A stretch of DNA of 64,000 nucleotides from Capnocytophaga ochracea DSM 7271 (GTDB taxonomy: Bacteria > Bacteroidota > Bacteroidia > Flavobacteriales > Flavobacteriaceae): the NCBI RefSeq assembly GCF_000023285.1, contig NC_013162.1:1-64000 (forward strand), read 5' to 3'. Position numbers and translations under genes: made by a program. Below are positions 17,265 to 26,455 of this stretch, one piece after another (positions within the stretch are counted from its first letter, which is position 1; every line of letters begins with the position of its first letter). The notes under the pieces are model-generated. The model had not been told where the DNA came from and ran no database searches. It saw only the letters and a list, made by a program, of their open reading frames with translations.

Positions 17265-18812
17265 TTACTTGATAAACTCTTTGATAGGCACTTTTTGGAA
17301 GTATAAATCTCCATCACCTTCGTAAAGAATACCTATATATTTATTATCTATTACTGTAAGACAAGAATAGCCCATAGCTGCTTGCTCATACAACAATACT
17401 GAAGCAAGTTTATCCCAAGTATTACCTTCGTCTTTACTTGTTTTGATAGTCATATTTACTCTATCCTTTGCATCATTAGGATTAGAGAAGAATAAATACT
17501 GTTTTCCCTTTTTATCTTTATAAGAAATAATGCTTGCCATACAATTAGGTTCGGTAAGAGCAGTGCGAGAGGTATTGTGCTCTACCCACGTTTTGCCCAT
17601 ATCGGCAGTAACAGCTACTGAACGCCCGTGATAGTTATCAGAAAGCTCATAATTAGATCGATTGCGGTCGTCGCGCATATTGAGCATTAACGTACCATCA
17701 GAGAGTTCTACCACTTGAGATTCAGTTGTGTGTGTTTTAGCTCCTGTACCTACGTGCCACGTTTTTCCGTGGTCTTTACTGTAAATAATAGTTGAATGAG
17801 GCACTTGATCTTTATCTTTAAACTGACCTGCAAATACCAAAGTACCATTGCTCATAGAGATACCTCTTCCAGGTCCTTGGAAAAAGAGCCTCCATTCGGG
17901 ATTTTTGATTTGAGAGGTGATATTGATAGGTTCACTCCACGTTTTACCATCATCTTCACTTTTTACTACTACTATTTGTCCTGTTTCCTCAGGAGTCATT
18001 CCACTTTTAGAGCCCCACCAACTCATTGTTTGAGGATCTAAGCCGTGCTGCCACAAGCCCATCACCCAAATAGTATTGGTTTGCTCGTCTACCAAAACTG
18101 CAGGATCTCCTACCCCATTAAGGCGGTTAGTTTTTCCTCCCCATTCCCCCATATCAATCACTTTTTTCATAGGTTCCCACGTTTGTCCGCCATCAGTACT
18201 GCGACTCATTCCTACATCGATATCTTCTTGCAAATCCTTGCAGTTGTTGTAACGATTGTCGTAAACGGCTATCAGCGTACCCTTATTAGTGGTTACAAGC
18301 CCTGGTATACGGTAACATTCTATCCCGTCTTGTTTACGCTGACGAAGCGCAATAGCAAAACGTTGTCCTTCTTTTTTAGCATTGCTGAGGGTGATTTTTG
18401 CCTCATTAGTGATGAGTTTTACCTTTGATAAGTACAGTTTTTGCAAGAGGTCTGGTTTTTGAGTAGTACGAGCAGAAATCCAAACAAAAAGGGTATCATT
18501 AGTAGCTTTGAAATTTCCTTGTAGTTTGGTGTTGCAACCAAGATTTGAAGTTTTAGCAAAAAGTGTTGCTTGTTCTCTTTTAGCGTTAGCACCTACATAA
18601 ACAGAGAGTTCTGAAAGATTGAGCTTTTTACTCTTAAACTGCAAAGAAAGTTCTTTTACCTCTGTTCCTTGCTTTATAGGTAGTACAAATGAGGTAATAA
18701 GATTATCTTTATCAGTAGCCAAAGGCATTTGTGTTTGAGTAAAAGTCATTCCTTTTTGGGCATAGCCAAAGCTAAGAAAACATAATGCAATAATGGTAAA
18801 TAGTTGTTTCAT
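17265..18812 (-). CDS. Secreted exo-alpha-sialidase (GH33-type)
   Basis: A 515-residue exported sialidase that would release terminal sialic acid from host glycans. It has a Sec signal peptide (cleavage near GYAQ, residue 19), an N-terminal beta-sandwich domain (about 25-145), then the six-bladed propeller. The Arg of the FRIP-type motif is in CYRIPGL (166-172), an acid-box Asp lies in YDNRYN, and Asp boxes are visible as STDGGQTW, EDDGKTW, KDHGKTW, TADMGKTW and KDEGNTW. There is no lipobox, so it is periplasmic or released rather than a lipoprotein. Sialidase is a known trait of oral and canine Capnocytophaga. No sialic acid uptake genes are adjacent. Confidence 0.93.
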   Translation of the reverse strand: MKQLFTIIALCFLSFGYAQKGMTFTQTQMPLATDKDNLITSFVLPIKQGTEVKELSLQFKSKKLNLSELSVYVGANAKREQATLFAKTSNLGCNTKLQGNFKATNDTLFVWISARTTQKPDLLQKLYLSKVKLITNEAKITLSNAKKEGQRFAIALRQRKQDGIECYRIPGLVTTNKGTLIAVYDNRYNNCKDLQEDIDVGMSRSTDGGQTWEPMKKVIDMGEWGGKTNRLNGVGDPAVLVDEQTNTIWVMGLWQHGLDPQTMSWWGSKSGMTPEETGQIVVVKSEDDGKTWSEPINITSQIKNPEWRLFFQGPGRGISMSNGTLVFAGQFKDKDQVPHSTIIYSKDHGKTWHVGTGAKTHTTESQVVELSDGTLMLNMRDDRNRSNYELSDNYHGRSVAVTADMGKTWVEHNTSRTALTEPNCMASIISYKDKKGKQYLFFSNPNDAKDRVNMTIKTSKDEGNTWDKLASVLLYEQAAMGYSCLTVIDNKYIGILYEGDGDLYFQKVPIKEFIK

Positions 18813-18889
18813 TTGTTAATTTATTGATTTAGAGATTGATTATTAATATTATAGACTTTGACAAAGTTGTGATGTAAATTCATACAATA

Positions 18890-19462
18890 TTATGCTTTCT
18901 TTACATATTGAGTAAGGATAACGATTTGTTGTCCATCAACTTTGCCTTCTATATATTCAGCATTTTCGGGGTCGAGAGTGATTTTGCGCACAACAGTACC
19001 TTGTTTAGCTGTCATACTAGTGCCTTTTACTTTCAGGTCTTTGATAAGTACTACATTATCACCATTAGCGAGTATTGCCCCATTGCTATCTTTGTGAATT
19101 ACCTTTTCGCTCTCTTCCAAATGGTCATCGGAAGCCTGGGCAAAAGCCAATTCTTCCTCATCTAAATACATCATATTGAGAAGGTCGAGCGACCAGCCTT
19201 CGTTTTTGAGTCGGTTGAGGAGACGCCACGCCATTATCTTTACAGGGCGGTGTTCGCTCCACATACTATCGTTGAGGCAACGCCAATGGTTGCTATCCAT
19301 CGTTTCGGGATTTTGTATTTGACTAAGGCAAGTACCACATACCAAAAGGCTATCATCTGTACTTTCGTTTCTAGCAGGAGGCACAGTATATACACTTAGG
19401 TTTTCAGTAGCTCCACAGAGCTCACAACAATTACCACTACGGGATTTTAGTTCTTGTAACAT
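18890..19462 (-). CDS. PhnA/YjdM-like zinc-ribbon protein
   Basis: A 190-residue protein with an N-terminal Cys cluster (CCELCG, 12-17, and CGTCLSQ, about 42-48) that forms a zinc ribbon. The C-terminal PhnA domain begins with DSNGAILANGDNVVLIKDLK and continues to IVILTQYVKK. The family was once named for alkylphosphonate use but the true role is not established. Between the two lies a linker with WRCLNDSMWSEHRPVKIMAWR. It has its own -7 element. Confidence 0.85.
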   Translation of the reverse strand: MLQELKSRSGNCCELCGATENLSVYTVPPARNESTDDSLLVCGTCLSQIQNPETMDSNHWRCLNDSMWSEHRPVKIMAWRLLNRLKNEGWSLDLLNMMYLDEEELAFAQASDDHLEESEKVIHKDSNGAILANGDNVVLIKDLKVKGTSMTAKQGTVVRKITLDPENAEYIEGKVDGQQIVILTQYVKKA

Positions 19463-19499
19463 CTTAATTTAATTTGTCGATTTTCAATTAATCAATGTG

Positions 19500-19507
19500 C
19501 AAATATA
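19500..19507 (-). promoter_or_regulatory. -7 element (TATATTTG) for the PhnA-like gene
   Basis: CAAATATA on + reads TATATTTG on -, 38 nt before the gene start. Confidence 0.6.
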
Positions 19508-19577
19508 GAGAGTTTTCTCTGAACTACAAAAAAAGAGGCACGAGCTACAAGCTCGCGCCAGCGTGTGATGATTTTTA

Positions 19578-20315
19578 TTATAAAAACTCTACTTTTAAAT
19601 AATTGATTTTACCTTCTGAATTTAGTTTTGCTGTATCTTTACCTTTAAAGGCAAAGAAAGTACCATCTTTTCGTTTTCCTGAGACAGCCCAATGAGTTTC
19701 AAGAGTATTTTCAGCAACTTTAATGGTTTCCCAAAGATGTTTTGTAGTTTTATTTCTTTCAAAGAATTGTTTAAAAAAAGAGATTACTGCAGTTTTACCT
19801 TTCATTTGTGAACCATCGGCACTTAACATTGTAATATCTTCAGAAAACAAAGCTATTAACTTATCAAAGTCTGCTACACTATTTCCTGCATAATCTGACA
19901 AATAGAAATACTCATCGAGAACTGTCCAATTTTTAACTTCAAAAGACAATTTATCAAATATTCTTTCCTCAGTACCGAGCCACATTACGGAGTTTGCCAT
20001 ATCTACAAATTTGAGTTCATCGGCACGGAGGTCGGCTAAGGCTTTTTGCCCCTCAGGAGTGTTTCGGGCTCTGAGAAAATCGTCTTTACTTTCATACCAC
20101 AATTCACCCATAGCATCAAAGGTAAAAGGGAGGGTTTCTCGCTGTGTAGACGATTTTTCATCAGTAGGTTGAAAAGGAAATGTTTTAGCATAATCCTTTA
20201 TCAACAGGGCTTCTTTATAGTTTATTACTTTTTGAGAATGTGCTTCCCATAGTTTTATAAATTCTTCTGTGCTAAGATGCTGTTTCTTGCGCACAAACAT
20301 TATAATCTTAAACAT
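19578..20315 (-). CDS. EthD-domain plus SnoaL-like (NTF2-fold) fusion protein
   Basis: A 245-residue two-domain protein. Residues about 1-110 resemble an EthD dimeric alpha/beta-barrel domain (IIMFVRKKQHLSTEEFIKLW and a later DDFLRARNTPEGQKALADL). Residues about 130-245 resemble the SnoaL/NTF2-like fold (DFDKLIALFSEDITMLSADG, then KGKTAVISFFKQFF). Such small cone or barrel domains bind hydrophobic ligands or act as simple isomerases. The substrate is unknown. It is cytoplasmic and apparently monocistronic. Confidence 0.72.
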   Translation of the reverse strand: MFKIIMFVRKKQHLSTEEFIKLWEAHSQKVINYKEALLIKDYAKTFPFQPTDEKSSTQRETLPFTFDAMGELWYESKDDFLRARNTPEGQKALADLRADELKFVDMANSVMWLGTEERIFDKLSFEVKNWTVLDEYFYLSDYAGNSVADFDKLIALFSEDITMLSADGSQMKGKTAVISFFKQFFERNKTTKHLWETIKVAENTLETHWAVSGKRKDGTFFAFKGKDTAKLNSEGKINYLKVEFL

Positions 20316-20427
20316 ATCAATATAAGTTATCAGAATAATTAAAAGATTATCTAAAAAAATTGTAAGGGATTTTACAAAACGTTTCTACAAAATATATTGT
20401 AAAAATACCTAATTATCATTATATTCA

Positions 20428-20477
20428 ACTTTGCCAAAGGTCGTAGCACGACAAGCTACTAAAACCTTTGGCAAAGT
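20428..20477. repeat. Nested inverted repeat 3' of htpG
   Basis: ACTTTGCCAAAGG (20428-20440) pairs perfectly with CCTTTGGCAAAGT (20465-20477). Inside lies a second hairpin GTCGT-AGC-ACGAC. It sits just after the htpG stop and may act as a terminator, but both parts also belong to repeat families seen in the large repeat blocks. Confidence 0.75.
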
Positions 20478-20494
20478 GTAATGGTGTTCATTTA

Positions 20495-22390
20495 TTAATT
20501 TGCTAATTTGTTAATTTCCCAATTTCTCTTTACAAAGTCGGCAAGTTCTTTACCTTTAAGGAGACCTTGTGAAAGTCGTGCTAAATCAAAGGCTTGCTTG
20601 ATAAGGCTTTCTTTTTGAACTTCGTCTTTAGAGTGGAGGATAGCATCGGCTAAAGGAGAATTGCTGTTTACCACTACGTGATATACTTCGGGGAACCCTC
20701 CCATAGCGAACATACCACCTCCTCCGGTAGCACTCATTTCCTTCATACGGCGCATAAATTCAGGTTGATTGATAACAAATGGCGTATCATCACTGTCTAA
20801 GTCTTCTAACTGCACCATATAGCCTTCTTTAGGAATTACCTTCTCGATTTCAGCTTTCAGCGTGTTTTTCTCTTCGTCAGAAAGTTTGGCAATGATAGGT
20901 TCTTCTTTTTGTATCAGCTTAGCTACAGGAGCAGCATCTACACGAGTGAAAGTAAGTTTCTCATTATCACTTTCTAACTTCTGTACCAAGTGCGATACGA
21001 TAGGGCTATCCAACAACAACACTTCGTAGCCTTTTTCTTTGGCTTGCTCAATAGCTGTGTATTGCTGTTCTTTATTTTGAGCGTATAACACTACCAAAGT
21101 ACCGTTTTTGTCGGTTTGTTCAGCTTTTATTGCTTCTTTTAGTTCTGCCAAAGTGTAATACTTGCCATCGGTAGTGGGGTACAACATAAAATCAGCTGCT
21201 TTTTCGTAGAATTTATCATCGGTAAGCATTCCATATTCGAGCACTATCTTAATGTCGTTCCACTTGTTTTGGAAGTCGTCGCGATTATTAGTAAAGAGTG
21301 ATTTCAGCTTATCAGCTACCTTACGAGTGATGTAATTAGCAATCTTCTTTACATTACCATCGGATTGGAGGTAAGAACGCGATACGTTTAGCGGAATATC
21401 TGGCGAATCTATCACTCCTTTGAGCATTGTTAAAAACTCGGGCACTATACCTTCGACGTTATCGGTAACAAATACTTGGTTTTGATACAACTGTATGCGG
21501 TCTTTCTGTAACTGCATATCGTTAGTAAGTTTAGGAAAATAGAGAATACCGGTAAGGTGGAACGGATAATCTACGTTTAGATGAATGTAGAAAAGAGGTT
21601 CATCGAACTGCATTGGATAGAGTTCGTGATAGAATGCCTTATAATCCTCATCTTTCAAATCGGCTGGCTGTTTTGTCCAAGCAGGATTAGGGTTATTTAC
21701 AATATTATCGACCGTTACATATTCCGTTTTATAATCCTCAGGGGCATTTTCAGGACGAGGTAACGGCTCTTGTTTTGTACCAAATTTAATTGGGATAGGC
21801 ATAAAGCGGTTGTACTTGCGCAACAACTCTTCGATACGGAAGTCTTCCAAAAACTCAGTAGAGTCATCGGCGATGTGCAAGATAATTTCAGTACCGCGTT
21901 CGGTGCGCAGGTCGGTTTCCTCTAAGGTAAATTCAGGACTACCGTCGCATACCCAGCGCACGGCTGGAGCATCGGTATAGGATTTGGTGATGATTTCCAC
22001 TTGTTTGGCTACCATAAAAGCAGAGTAGAAGCCCAATCCAAAATGACCTATCACTCCGGCGTCTTTGGCAGTATCTTTATATTTCTCCAAAAACTCCTCA
22101 GCTCCTGAAAAGGCAATTTGGTTGATGTACTTTTCGACCTCTTCAGCAGTCATACCGATACCTTGGTCGATTATATGGAGGGTTTTATTGTCCTTATCGA
22201 CCTTCACTTCGATGATAGGGTTCCCATATTCTACTTTTGCCTCGCCTATAGTAGTGAGGTGTTTCAGTTTAAGGGTTGCATCGGTAGCGTTGGAGATGAG
22301 TTCGCGTAAGAATATCTCGTGATCGCTGTACAAGAATTTTTTAATGAGTGGAAAGATATTTTCCACAGAGACGTTTATATTTCCTTTCAT
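20495..22390 (-). CDS. htpG: HtpG, Hsp90 chaperone
   Basis: A 631-residue bacterial Hsp90. The N-terminal GHKL ATPase has ELISNATDATLKL (28-40), a GIGMTAEEV box, and GHFGLGFYSAFMV (about 116-128, the glycine-rich lid). The middle domain includes the catalytic-loop region around NVSRSYLQSD, and the C-terminal dimerisation domain follows. The length is normal for HtpG. A 9-bp inverted repeat lies 19-50 nt upstream of its ATG and is a candidate operator. Confidence 0.96.
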   Translation of the reverse strand: MKGNINVSVENIFPLIKKFLYSDHEIFLRELISNATDATLKLKHLTTIGEAKVEYGNPIIEVKVDKDNKTLHIIDQGIGMTAEEVEKYINQIAFSGAEEFLEKYKDTAKDAGVIGHFGLGFYSAFMVAKQVEIITKSYTDAPAVRWVCDGSPEFTLEETDLRTERGTEIILHIADDSTEFLEDFRIEELLRKYNRFMPIPIKFGTKQEPLPRPENAPEDYKTEYVTVDNIVNNPNPAWTKQPADLKDEDYKAFYHELYPMQFDEPLFYIHLNVDYPFHLTGILYFPKLTNDMQLQKDRIQLYQNQVFVTDNVEGIVPEFLTMLKGVIDSPDIPLNVSRSYLQSDGNVKKIANYITRKVADKLKSLFTNNRDDFQNKWNDIKIVLEYGMLTDDKFYEKAADFMLYPTTDGKYYTLAELKEAIKAEQTDKNGTLVVLYAQNKEQQYTAIEQAKEKGYEVLLLDSPIVSHLVQKLESDNEKLTFTRVDAAPVAKLIQKEEPIIAKLSDEEKNTLKAEIEKVIPKEGYMVQLEDLDSDDTPFVINQPEFMRRMKEMSATGGGGMFAMGGFPEVYHVVVNSNSPLADAILHSKDEVQKESLIKQAFDLARLSQGLLKGKELADFVKRNWEINKLAN

Positions 22391-22408
22391 TTTTATTTAG
22401 TTAAGAAG

Positions 22409-22440
22409 TAAGAGATAAGAGGTAAGACTCGTATCTCTTA
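22409..22440 (-). promoter_or_regulatory. Inverted repeat upstream of htpG
   Basis: TAAGAGATA (22409-22417), 14 nt, then TATCTCTTA (22432-22440): a 9-bp perfect inverted repeat in the 5' region of htpG. The sequence differs from CIRCE. A regulator binding site is possible; this is inference. Confidence 0.45.
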
Positions 22441-22499
22441 ATTTGTTATTTACTAGGGGGAATATAGCGAAAAGAGTACCAAAGTAGGAGGAGGTGACA

Positions 22500-22850
22500 A
22501 AATGGCAGGTGAGAGGTCGTAGCACGACGGGCAGGTGCGAGCCGCACAGGCGGATAAATAATTAACGAACAAAAGACGAACAAAAGACGAACAAATGATG
22601 AACAAAAGACGAACAAATGATGAACAAAAGACGAACAAAAGACGGTGCGAGTCGCACGGGCAGATAGAGAAAGGACGAAGAAATGACGAACAAAAGACGA
22701 ACAAAAGACGAACAATGAACGAACAATGAACGAACAAATGACGAACAAAAGGCGAACAATGAACGAAGAATAAATGGTGATAAAATAAAGGTAAGGTGAA
22801 GATATAATATATCAAGTTTTAACTTTACCAAAGTTTGAAATTTTCGCAAA
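22500..22850 (+). repeat. Intergenic repeat block 2
   Basis: It lies between divergent htpG and the SNF2 gene. It has hairpin words GTCGT-AGC-ACGAC (near 22514), GTGCG-AGC-CGCAC (near 22535) and GTGCG-AGT-CGCAC (near 22645), followed by GGGCA or AGGCG. Around 22565-22765 are degenerate 11-bp units of the GACGAACAAAA type. AACTTTACCAAAGTT follows near 22820. Same orientation as block 1. Open frames here are low-complexity artefacts. Confidence 0.85.
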
Positions 22851-22952
22851 GTGAGGACAAATATCTTGCAAAGTGTTGTTCAATAAAGGTTTTTTCCTAT
22901 CGATGTTGATAAAAAGAGGTTACTTAGTTTTTTTATTCCTGTAAAAATACTG

Positions 22953-22960
22953 TACCTTTG
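22953..22960 (+). promoter_or_regulatory. -7 element TACCTTTG for the SNF2 helicase gene
   Basis: TACCTTTG matches the TAnnTTTG consensus, 42 nt before the ATG at 23003. Confidence 0.6.
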
Positions 22961-23002
22961 TCCGCTGAATACAAAACCTTACAGCAATTAGATTATTGAG
23001 TT

Positions 23003-25855
23003 ATGTTTTTATTTTTTGATTTTAGCTTTCACCCTACCATAGAACTATCTTTGCCTAATGCTTATTTAGCCGAAAAACAAAACGGATACGCCTCGTTTTA
23101 CAAGAAAGCTACCACAGAAGTATTACATAGTTTGACTAACTTTGAACCATCAGAAAGTGAAAAAGAGGCTTTAAGTATCGTAAATAGTCTACAACCTAAT
23201 ATTCTACATCAAAAATACATCAAAAAAGGGGATAGTTTTGAAGAAATATACAAAAATACCCAAATAAAAAAGCACATTCAACAACAAATAGAAGAAAAAA
23301 CAGCTGAATTACTTTCTATTATTGCAGAAAATAGTTTGTTTATCACTACTAACTACAATCACAAAGACGATATCAGTAAGAAAATACTACCCATAAGCAC
23401 GAATATAATTGAACCTTTATTGGAATTTACAAAAATTGAAGGAGGTATTAGTTATCGGTTGTTGTTACAGGAAGACGATGAAAAATTATTGCCTTGTGAA
23501 AGCCATATCGAACTGCTGAACAACTCATACGCTTGGATTGTACTCAAAGGGCAAGTAGTGCGAGTAGCACATATTAAAGCTTCGCACCTTAAACCTTTTT
23601 TGAATAAAGAAAGTACCTTTATTCCCGAAAAAACTTTTCCCGAATACTTCGAGAAATTCCTTAAAAAGGTACTTAGAAATGCACAGGTAGAAGCAAAAGG
23701 CTTTAAAATTATTACTCAGAATGAATTAAAAAGTAGTGAATTGGATATTTTATACGATTTCTTTGCCAATCATTACAAAATATACATACACTTTGATTAC
23801 AATGGTTATACTTTTGACAGTAATCAAGCGAAAAACAATCAGTCGAACTTAGAAATAAGCCCCAATAACGATATAAAAATATATAATTACCAACGAAATA
23901 AAAAAGAAGAAACAAGAAAGTATCGCCTTTTGGAACAGTTAGGTTTTGTGAACGACGGAGGTACTTTTTCAGTTGAAAGTAAAGACCCTTTTGCTTCGTA
24001 TTTTCATCTGTTGCACTGCAAAAAAGATTTGGAAGAAGCAGGTTTTGGCTTTCATACTTTCAGCATAGAAGGTGGAAAAGAGATAAGTGAACATCTGCCT
24101 GAGCTCATTTTTGCAGAAACAAGTACCGAAAACGATTGGTTTGACCTCAATATAAGAGTAAAACAAGGAGAAAATAGCTTTCATTTTAAAGATTTAATCA
24201 AGAATTTAAAAGAAAATAACCCTATTTACTTACTTCCTGATGGGAAAGCCTTCATTATTCCTCAAGAATGGTTTAGTAAGTTTGGTAGTATTGCCAAATA
24301 TGCACAAATTAGGCAGGAGAAACTGCAAATTAGCAAGAGTAACTATGCACTTTTGGAAGCTGTACCCGAGATAAAACCTCAGAACTTAGTAGAAAAAGTG
24401 AGTTATACCCCCTCGCCTAACCTACGAGCTACCTTACGTCCGTATCAAATAGAGGGTGTGGAGTGGCTTTTACAACACTATTACAATGGTGTTGGGGCGT
24501 GCCTTGCTGATGATATGGGACTGGGGAAAACACTACAAACCATTGCCTTATTGGTGGCTATACACGATGCTTTACCCGAAAAAACGATTGAAACTGCCGA
24601 CCTTTTTTCAGGAATAGAAAAGAGTAAAGAGGCTCTAAAAGTATTGGTTATTCTGCCTTCATCGCTCATTTTTAATTGGTATGACGAGACTAAAAGGTTT
24701 GCTCCACATTTTAAATGCACACAATACGTGGGGGCTGACCGAAAAGTAAAAGCCAAACGCTTAGGCAATTACGATATGGTTTTTACCAGTTATCCGATAG
24801 TAGAACGCGACGTGGAACTGTTCCAAAAGTACGAATTTAGGTATATCATTTTAGATGAAAGCCAGCGTATTAAAAACAAGAACTCAAAGACATTCAAAGC
24901 AATACATACCTTAAAAGCGACTCATCGCATTGCGCTGAGTGGGACACCTATTGAGAATTCACTCAGTGACTTATGGTCGCAGATGCAATTTATCAATCCG
25001 AATATACTGAAAAGTTATACTTCGTTTTACAAGAACTATGAAGTGGAAATCAGCAAAAAGAAAAACACACAAGCCTTAGAGGAGTTAAAGACCATTATCA
25101 GTCCGTTTTTACTAAGGCGGACAAAGGAGCAAGTGCTTGACGATTTGCCAGAAATGGAAGAGCAAATTATCTACTGTCCTATGAGTGAAGCCCAGCACAA
25201 ATGGTATGAAACAGAAAAATCGAAAGTGCGTAACCAACTTTTACAAATTAATGAGCCAATCACTGAATTTAACACCCTAAATATGCTAATGAGGCTTAGA
25301 AAAATAAGCTTACACCCTAAATTAGTAGACAAAGAGAGTAAAATTGCATCAGGAAAGTACGAAGAAGTGATAAATTATATGGAGGAATTGCTACAATCAT
25401 CTCGAAAAGCACTTATTTTTAGCAGTTTTGTGAGTCATTTAGCACTTTATGAAGAATGGTGTAACAAAAAAGGGATAAAATATGCCAAACTAACAGGCGA
25501 AACACCTTCGTTTGAGCGCAAGAACCAAGTAGAGATGTTTCAGAACAATCCCAGTATATCGTTCTTTTTCATTTCGCTTAAAGCAGGTGAGGTAGGGTTA
25601 AATCTCACGCAGGCATCTTATGTTTTGTTATTAGACCCGTGGTGGAATCCGTTTTCTGAAAAGCAAGCTATTGGGAGGGCTCACCGTATAGAGCAACAAA
25701 ATAAAGTGAACGTAATACGCTTTGTGAGCAAGGATACCATTGAGGAAAAAATCATCAAATTACAGAAAAGTAAAACAGAACTTTCCGAAAACATTATCGA
25801 TGAAAATCACATCATTAAGGAAGTAATGGAACAAATTAATAGCTTATTGGAATAA
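23003..25855 (+). CDS. SNF2-family DEAD/DEAH-box helicase
   Basis: A 950-residue protein with a long N-terminal region of unknown function (1-470) and a C-terminal SNF2 ATPase. Helicase motifs are clear: DDMGLGKTLQT (motif I, near 503), ILDESQRIKN (motif II, DESQ, near 620), ALSGTPIENS (III), LLRRTKEQV, then domain 2 with LIFSSFVSHL, GEVGLNLTQASYV (V) and QAIGRAHRIEQ (VI). These proteins translocate on double-stranded DNA and remodel nucleoprotein complexes. The bacterial member's target is not known. No methylase or nuclease partner is next to it, so a defence role is not indicated. Three small genes follow downstream. Confidence 0.9.
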   Translation: MFLFFDFSFHPTIELSLPNAYLAEKQNGYASFYKKATTEVLHSLTNFEPSESEKEALSIVNSLQPNILHQKYIKKGDSFEEIYKNTQIKKHIQQQIEEKTAELLSIIAENSLFITTNYNHKDDISKKILPISTNIIEPLLEFTKIEGGISYRLLLQEDDEKLLPCESHIELLNNSYAWIVLKGQVVRVAHIKASHLKPFLNKESTFIPEKTFPEYFEKFLKKVLRNAQVEAKGFKIITQNELKSSELDILYDFFANHYKIYIHFDYNGYTFDSNQAKNNQSNLEISPNNDIKIYNYQRNKKEETRKYRLLEQLGFVNDGGTFSVESKDPFASYFHLLHCKKDLEEAGFGFHTFSIEGGKEISEHLPELIFAETSTENDWFDLNIRVKQGENSFHFKDLIKNLKENNPIYLLPDGKAFIIPQEWFSKFGSIAKYAQIRQEKLQISKSNYALLEAVPEIKPQNLVEKVSYTPSPNLRATLRPYQIEGVEWLLQHYYNGVGACLADDMGLGKTLQTIALLVAIHDALPEKTIETADLFSGIEKSKEALKVLVILPSSLIFNWYDETKRFAPHFKCTQYVGADRKVKAKRLGNYDMVFTSYPIVERDVELFQKYEFRYIILDESQRIKNKNSKTFKAIHTLKATHRIALSGTPIENSLSDLWSQMQFINPNILKSYTSFYKNYEVEISKKKNTQALEELKTIISPFLLRRTKEQVLDDLPEMEEQIIYCPMSEAQHKWYETEKSKVRNQLLQINEPITEFNTLNMLMRLRKISLHPKLVDKESKIASGKYEEVINYMEELLQSSRKALIFSSFVSHLALYEEWCNKKGIKYAKLTGETPSFERKNQVEMFQNNPSISFFFISLKAGEVGLNLTQASYVLLLDPWWNPFSEKQAIGRAHRIEQQNKVNVIRFVSKDTIEEKIIKLQKSKTELSENIIDENHIIKEVMEQINSLLE

Positions 25856-25873
25856 TTTTTGTGCAATATTTTA

Positions 25874-25903
25874 TTGTTAATTATCAATTATTTTTTACCT
25901 TTG
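25874..25903 (+). promoter_or_regulatory. Consensus Bacteroidetes promoter for 25911 gene cluster
   Basis: TTG at 25874-25876, exactly 19 nt, then TACCTTTG at 25896-25903. It is close to the ATG at 25911, so the leader is almost absent, or an internal start is used. Confidence 0.65.
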
Positions 25904-25910
25904 CATCATT

Positions 25911-26198
25911 ATGAAGATTAGATTATTTAAATTACCAAAAAACAAGCGCTTTAACTATACTCCTCGTTATTACGAAGGGAAGGAAGAAGGTAACCCTTTT
26001 GAGATGGGCTCACGCATTCGAAAAGACCGCGAAACTGTGACGAAGCACTTCACGGAAGAATGGCGTTCTATCCGCAGTGAGAGTCGCAACCGAAAAAACG
26101 CAGGGGTAAACAAAACTTTTTGGATAGTGTTATTAGTATTAATATTGATAACTCTTTACTTCCTTGACTTTGATTTATCAATATTCAGAAGACATTAA
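25911..26198 (+). CDS. Small single-pass membrane protein, unknown
   Basis: 95 residues. The first 70 are strongly charged (RYYEGKEEGNPFEMGSRIRK), followed by one hydrophobic helix (FWIVLLVLILITLYFL, about 71-86) and a short tail. Small proteins of this layout are widespread in flavobacteria and are sometimes mislabelled as a riboflavin synthase subunit; nothing here supports that. It is the first of four closely spaced genes on this strand. Confidence 0.7.
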   Translation: MKIRLFKLPKNKRFNYTPRYYEGKEEGNPFEMGSRIRKDRETVTKHFTEEWRSIRSESRNRKNAGVNKTFWIVLLVLILITLYFLDFDLSIFRRH

Positions 26199-26215
26199 CA
26201 AAGTTACAAGAAAAT

Positions 26216-26440
26216 ATGAAAAAAACTATTGCAATTTGTGTACTCATAGCGGTGGCGATAGGATTAGGCTCTTTTTATTGGGTGAAACAGCAACGCGAAT
26301 GCAAAGAAGCAGAGTATAACTACCAAGTAATAAGAAAAGGGCTTTTAATACTCTCAGAGGAATATAATAAAGGCGCTGAGAAAGTGCAATACCTCAAAGA
26401 GTATGAAGAAACTAAAAACAAAATCGTTAAAGAACATTAA
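26216..26440 (+). CDS. Small membrane-anchored protein, unknown
   Basis: 74 residues with an N-terminal hydrophobic segment (IAICVLIAVAIGLGSFYW, about 4-21) that could be a signal anchor, then a charged helical tail. It lies 17 bp after the preceding gene and 15 bp before the DUF4252 gene, so it is likely in the same transcript. No family recognised. Confidence 0.6.
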   Translation: MKKTIAICVLIAVAIGLGSFYWVKQQRECKEAEYNYQVIRKGLLILSEEYNKGAEKVQYLKEYEETKNKIVKEH

Positions 26441-26455
26441 CAACATATTGTTACT

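Noticed and set aside
17265-20315. Sialidase, PhnA-like and EthD genes as a sialic acid utilisation cluster
   Set aside because: Separate promoters or gaps are seen, and there is no NanA, NanE, NanT or SusC/D-type gene nearby.
25911-26198. Riboflavin synthase beta subunit annotation for the 95-residue protein
   Set aside because: The sequence is a charged region plus one membrane helix, with none of the lumazine/riboflavin synthase features.
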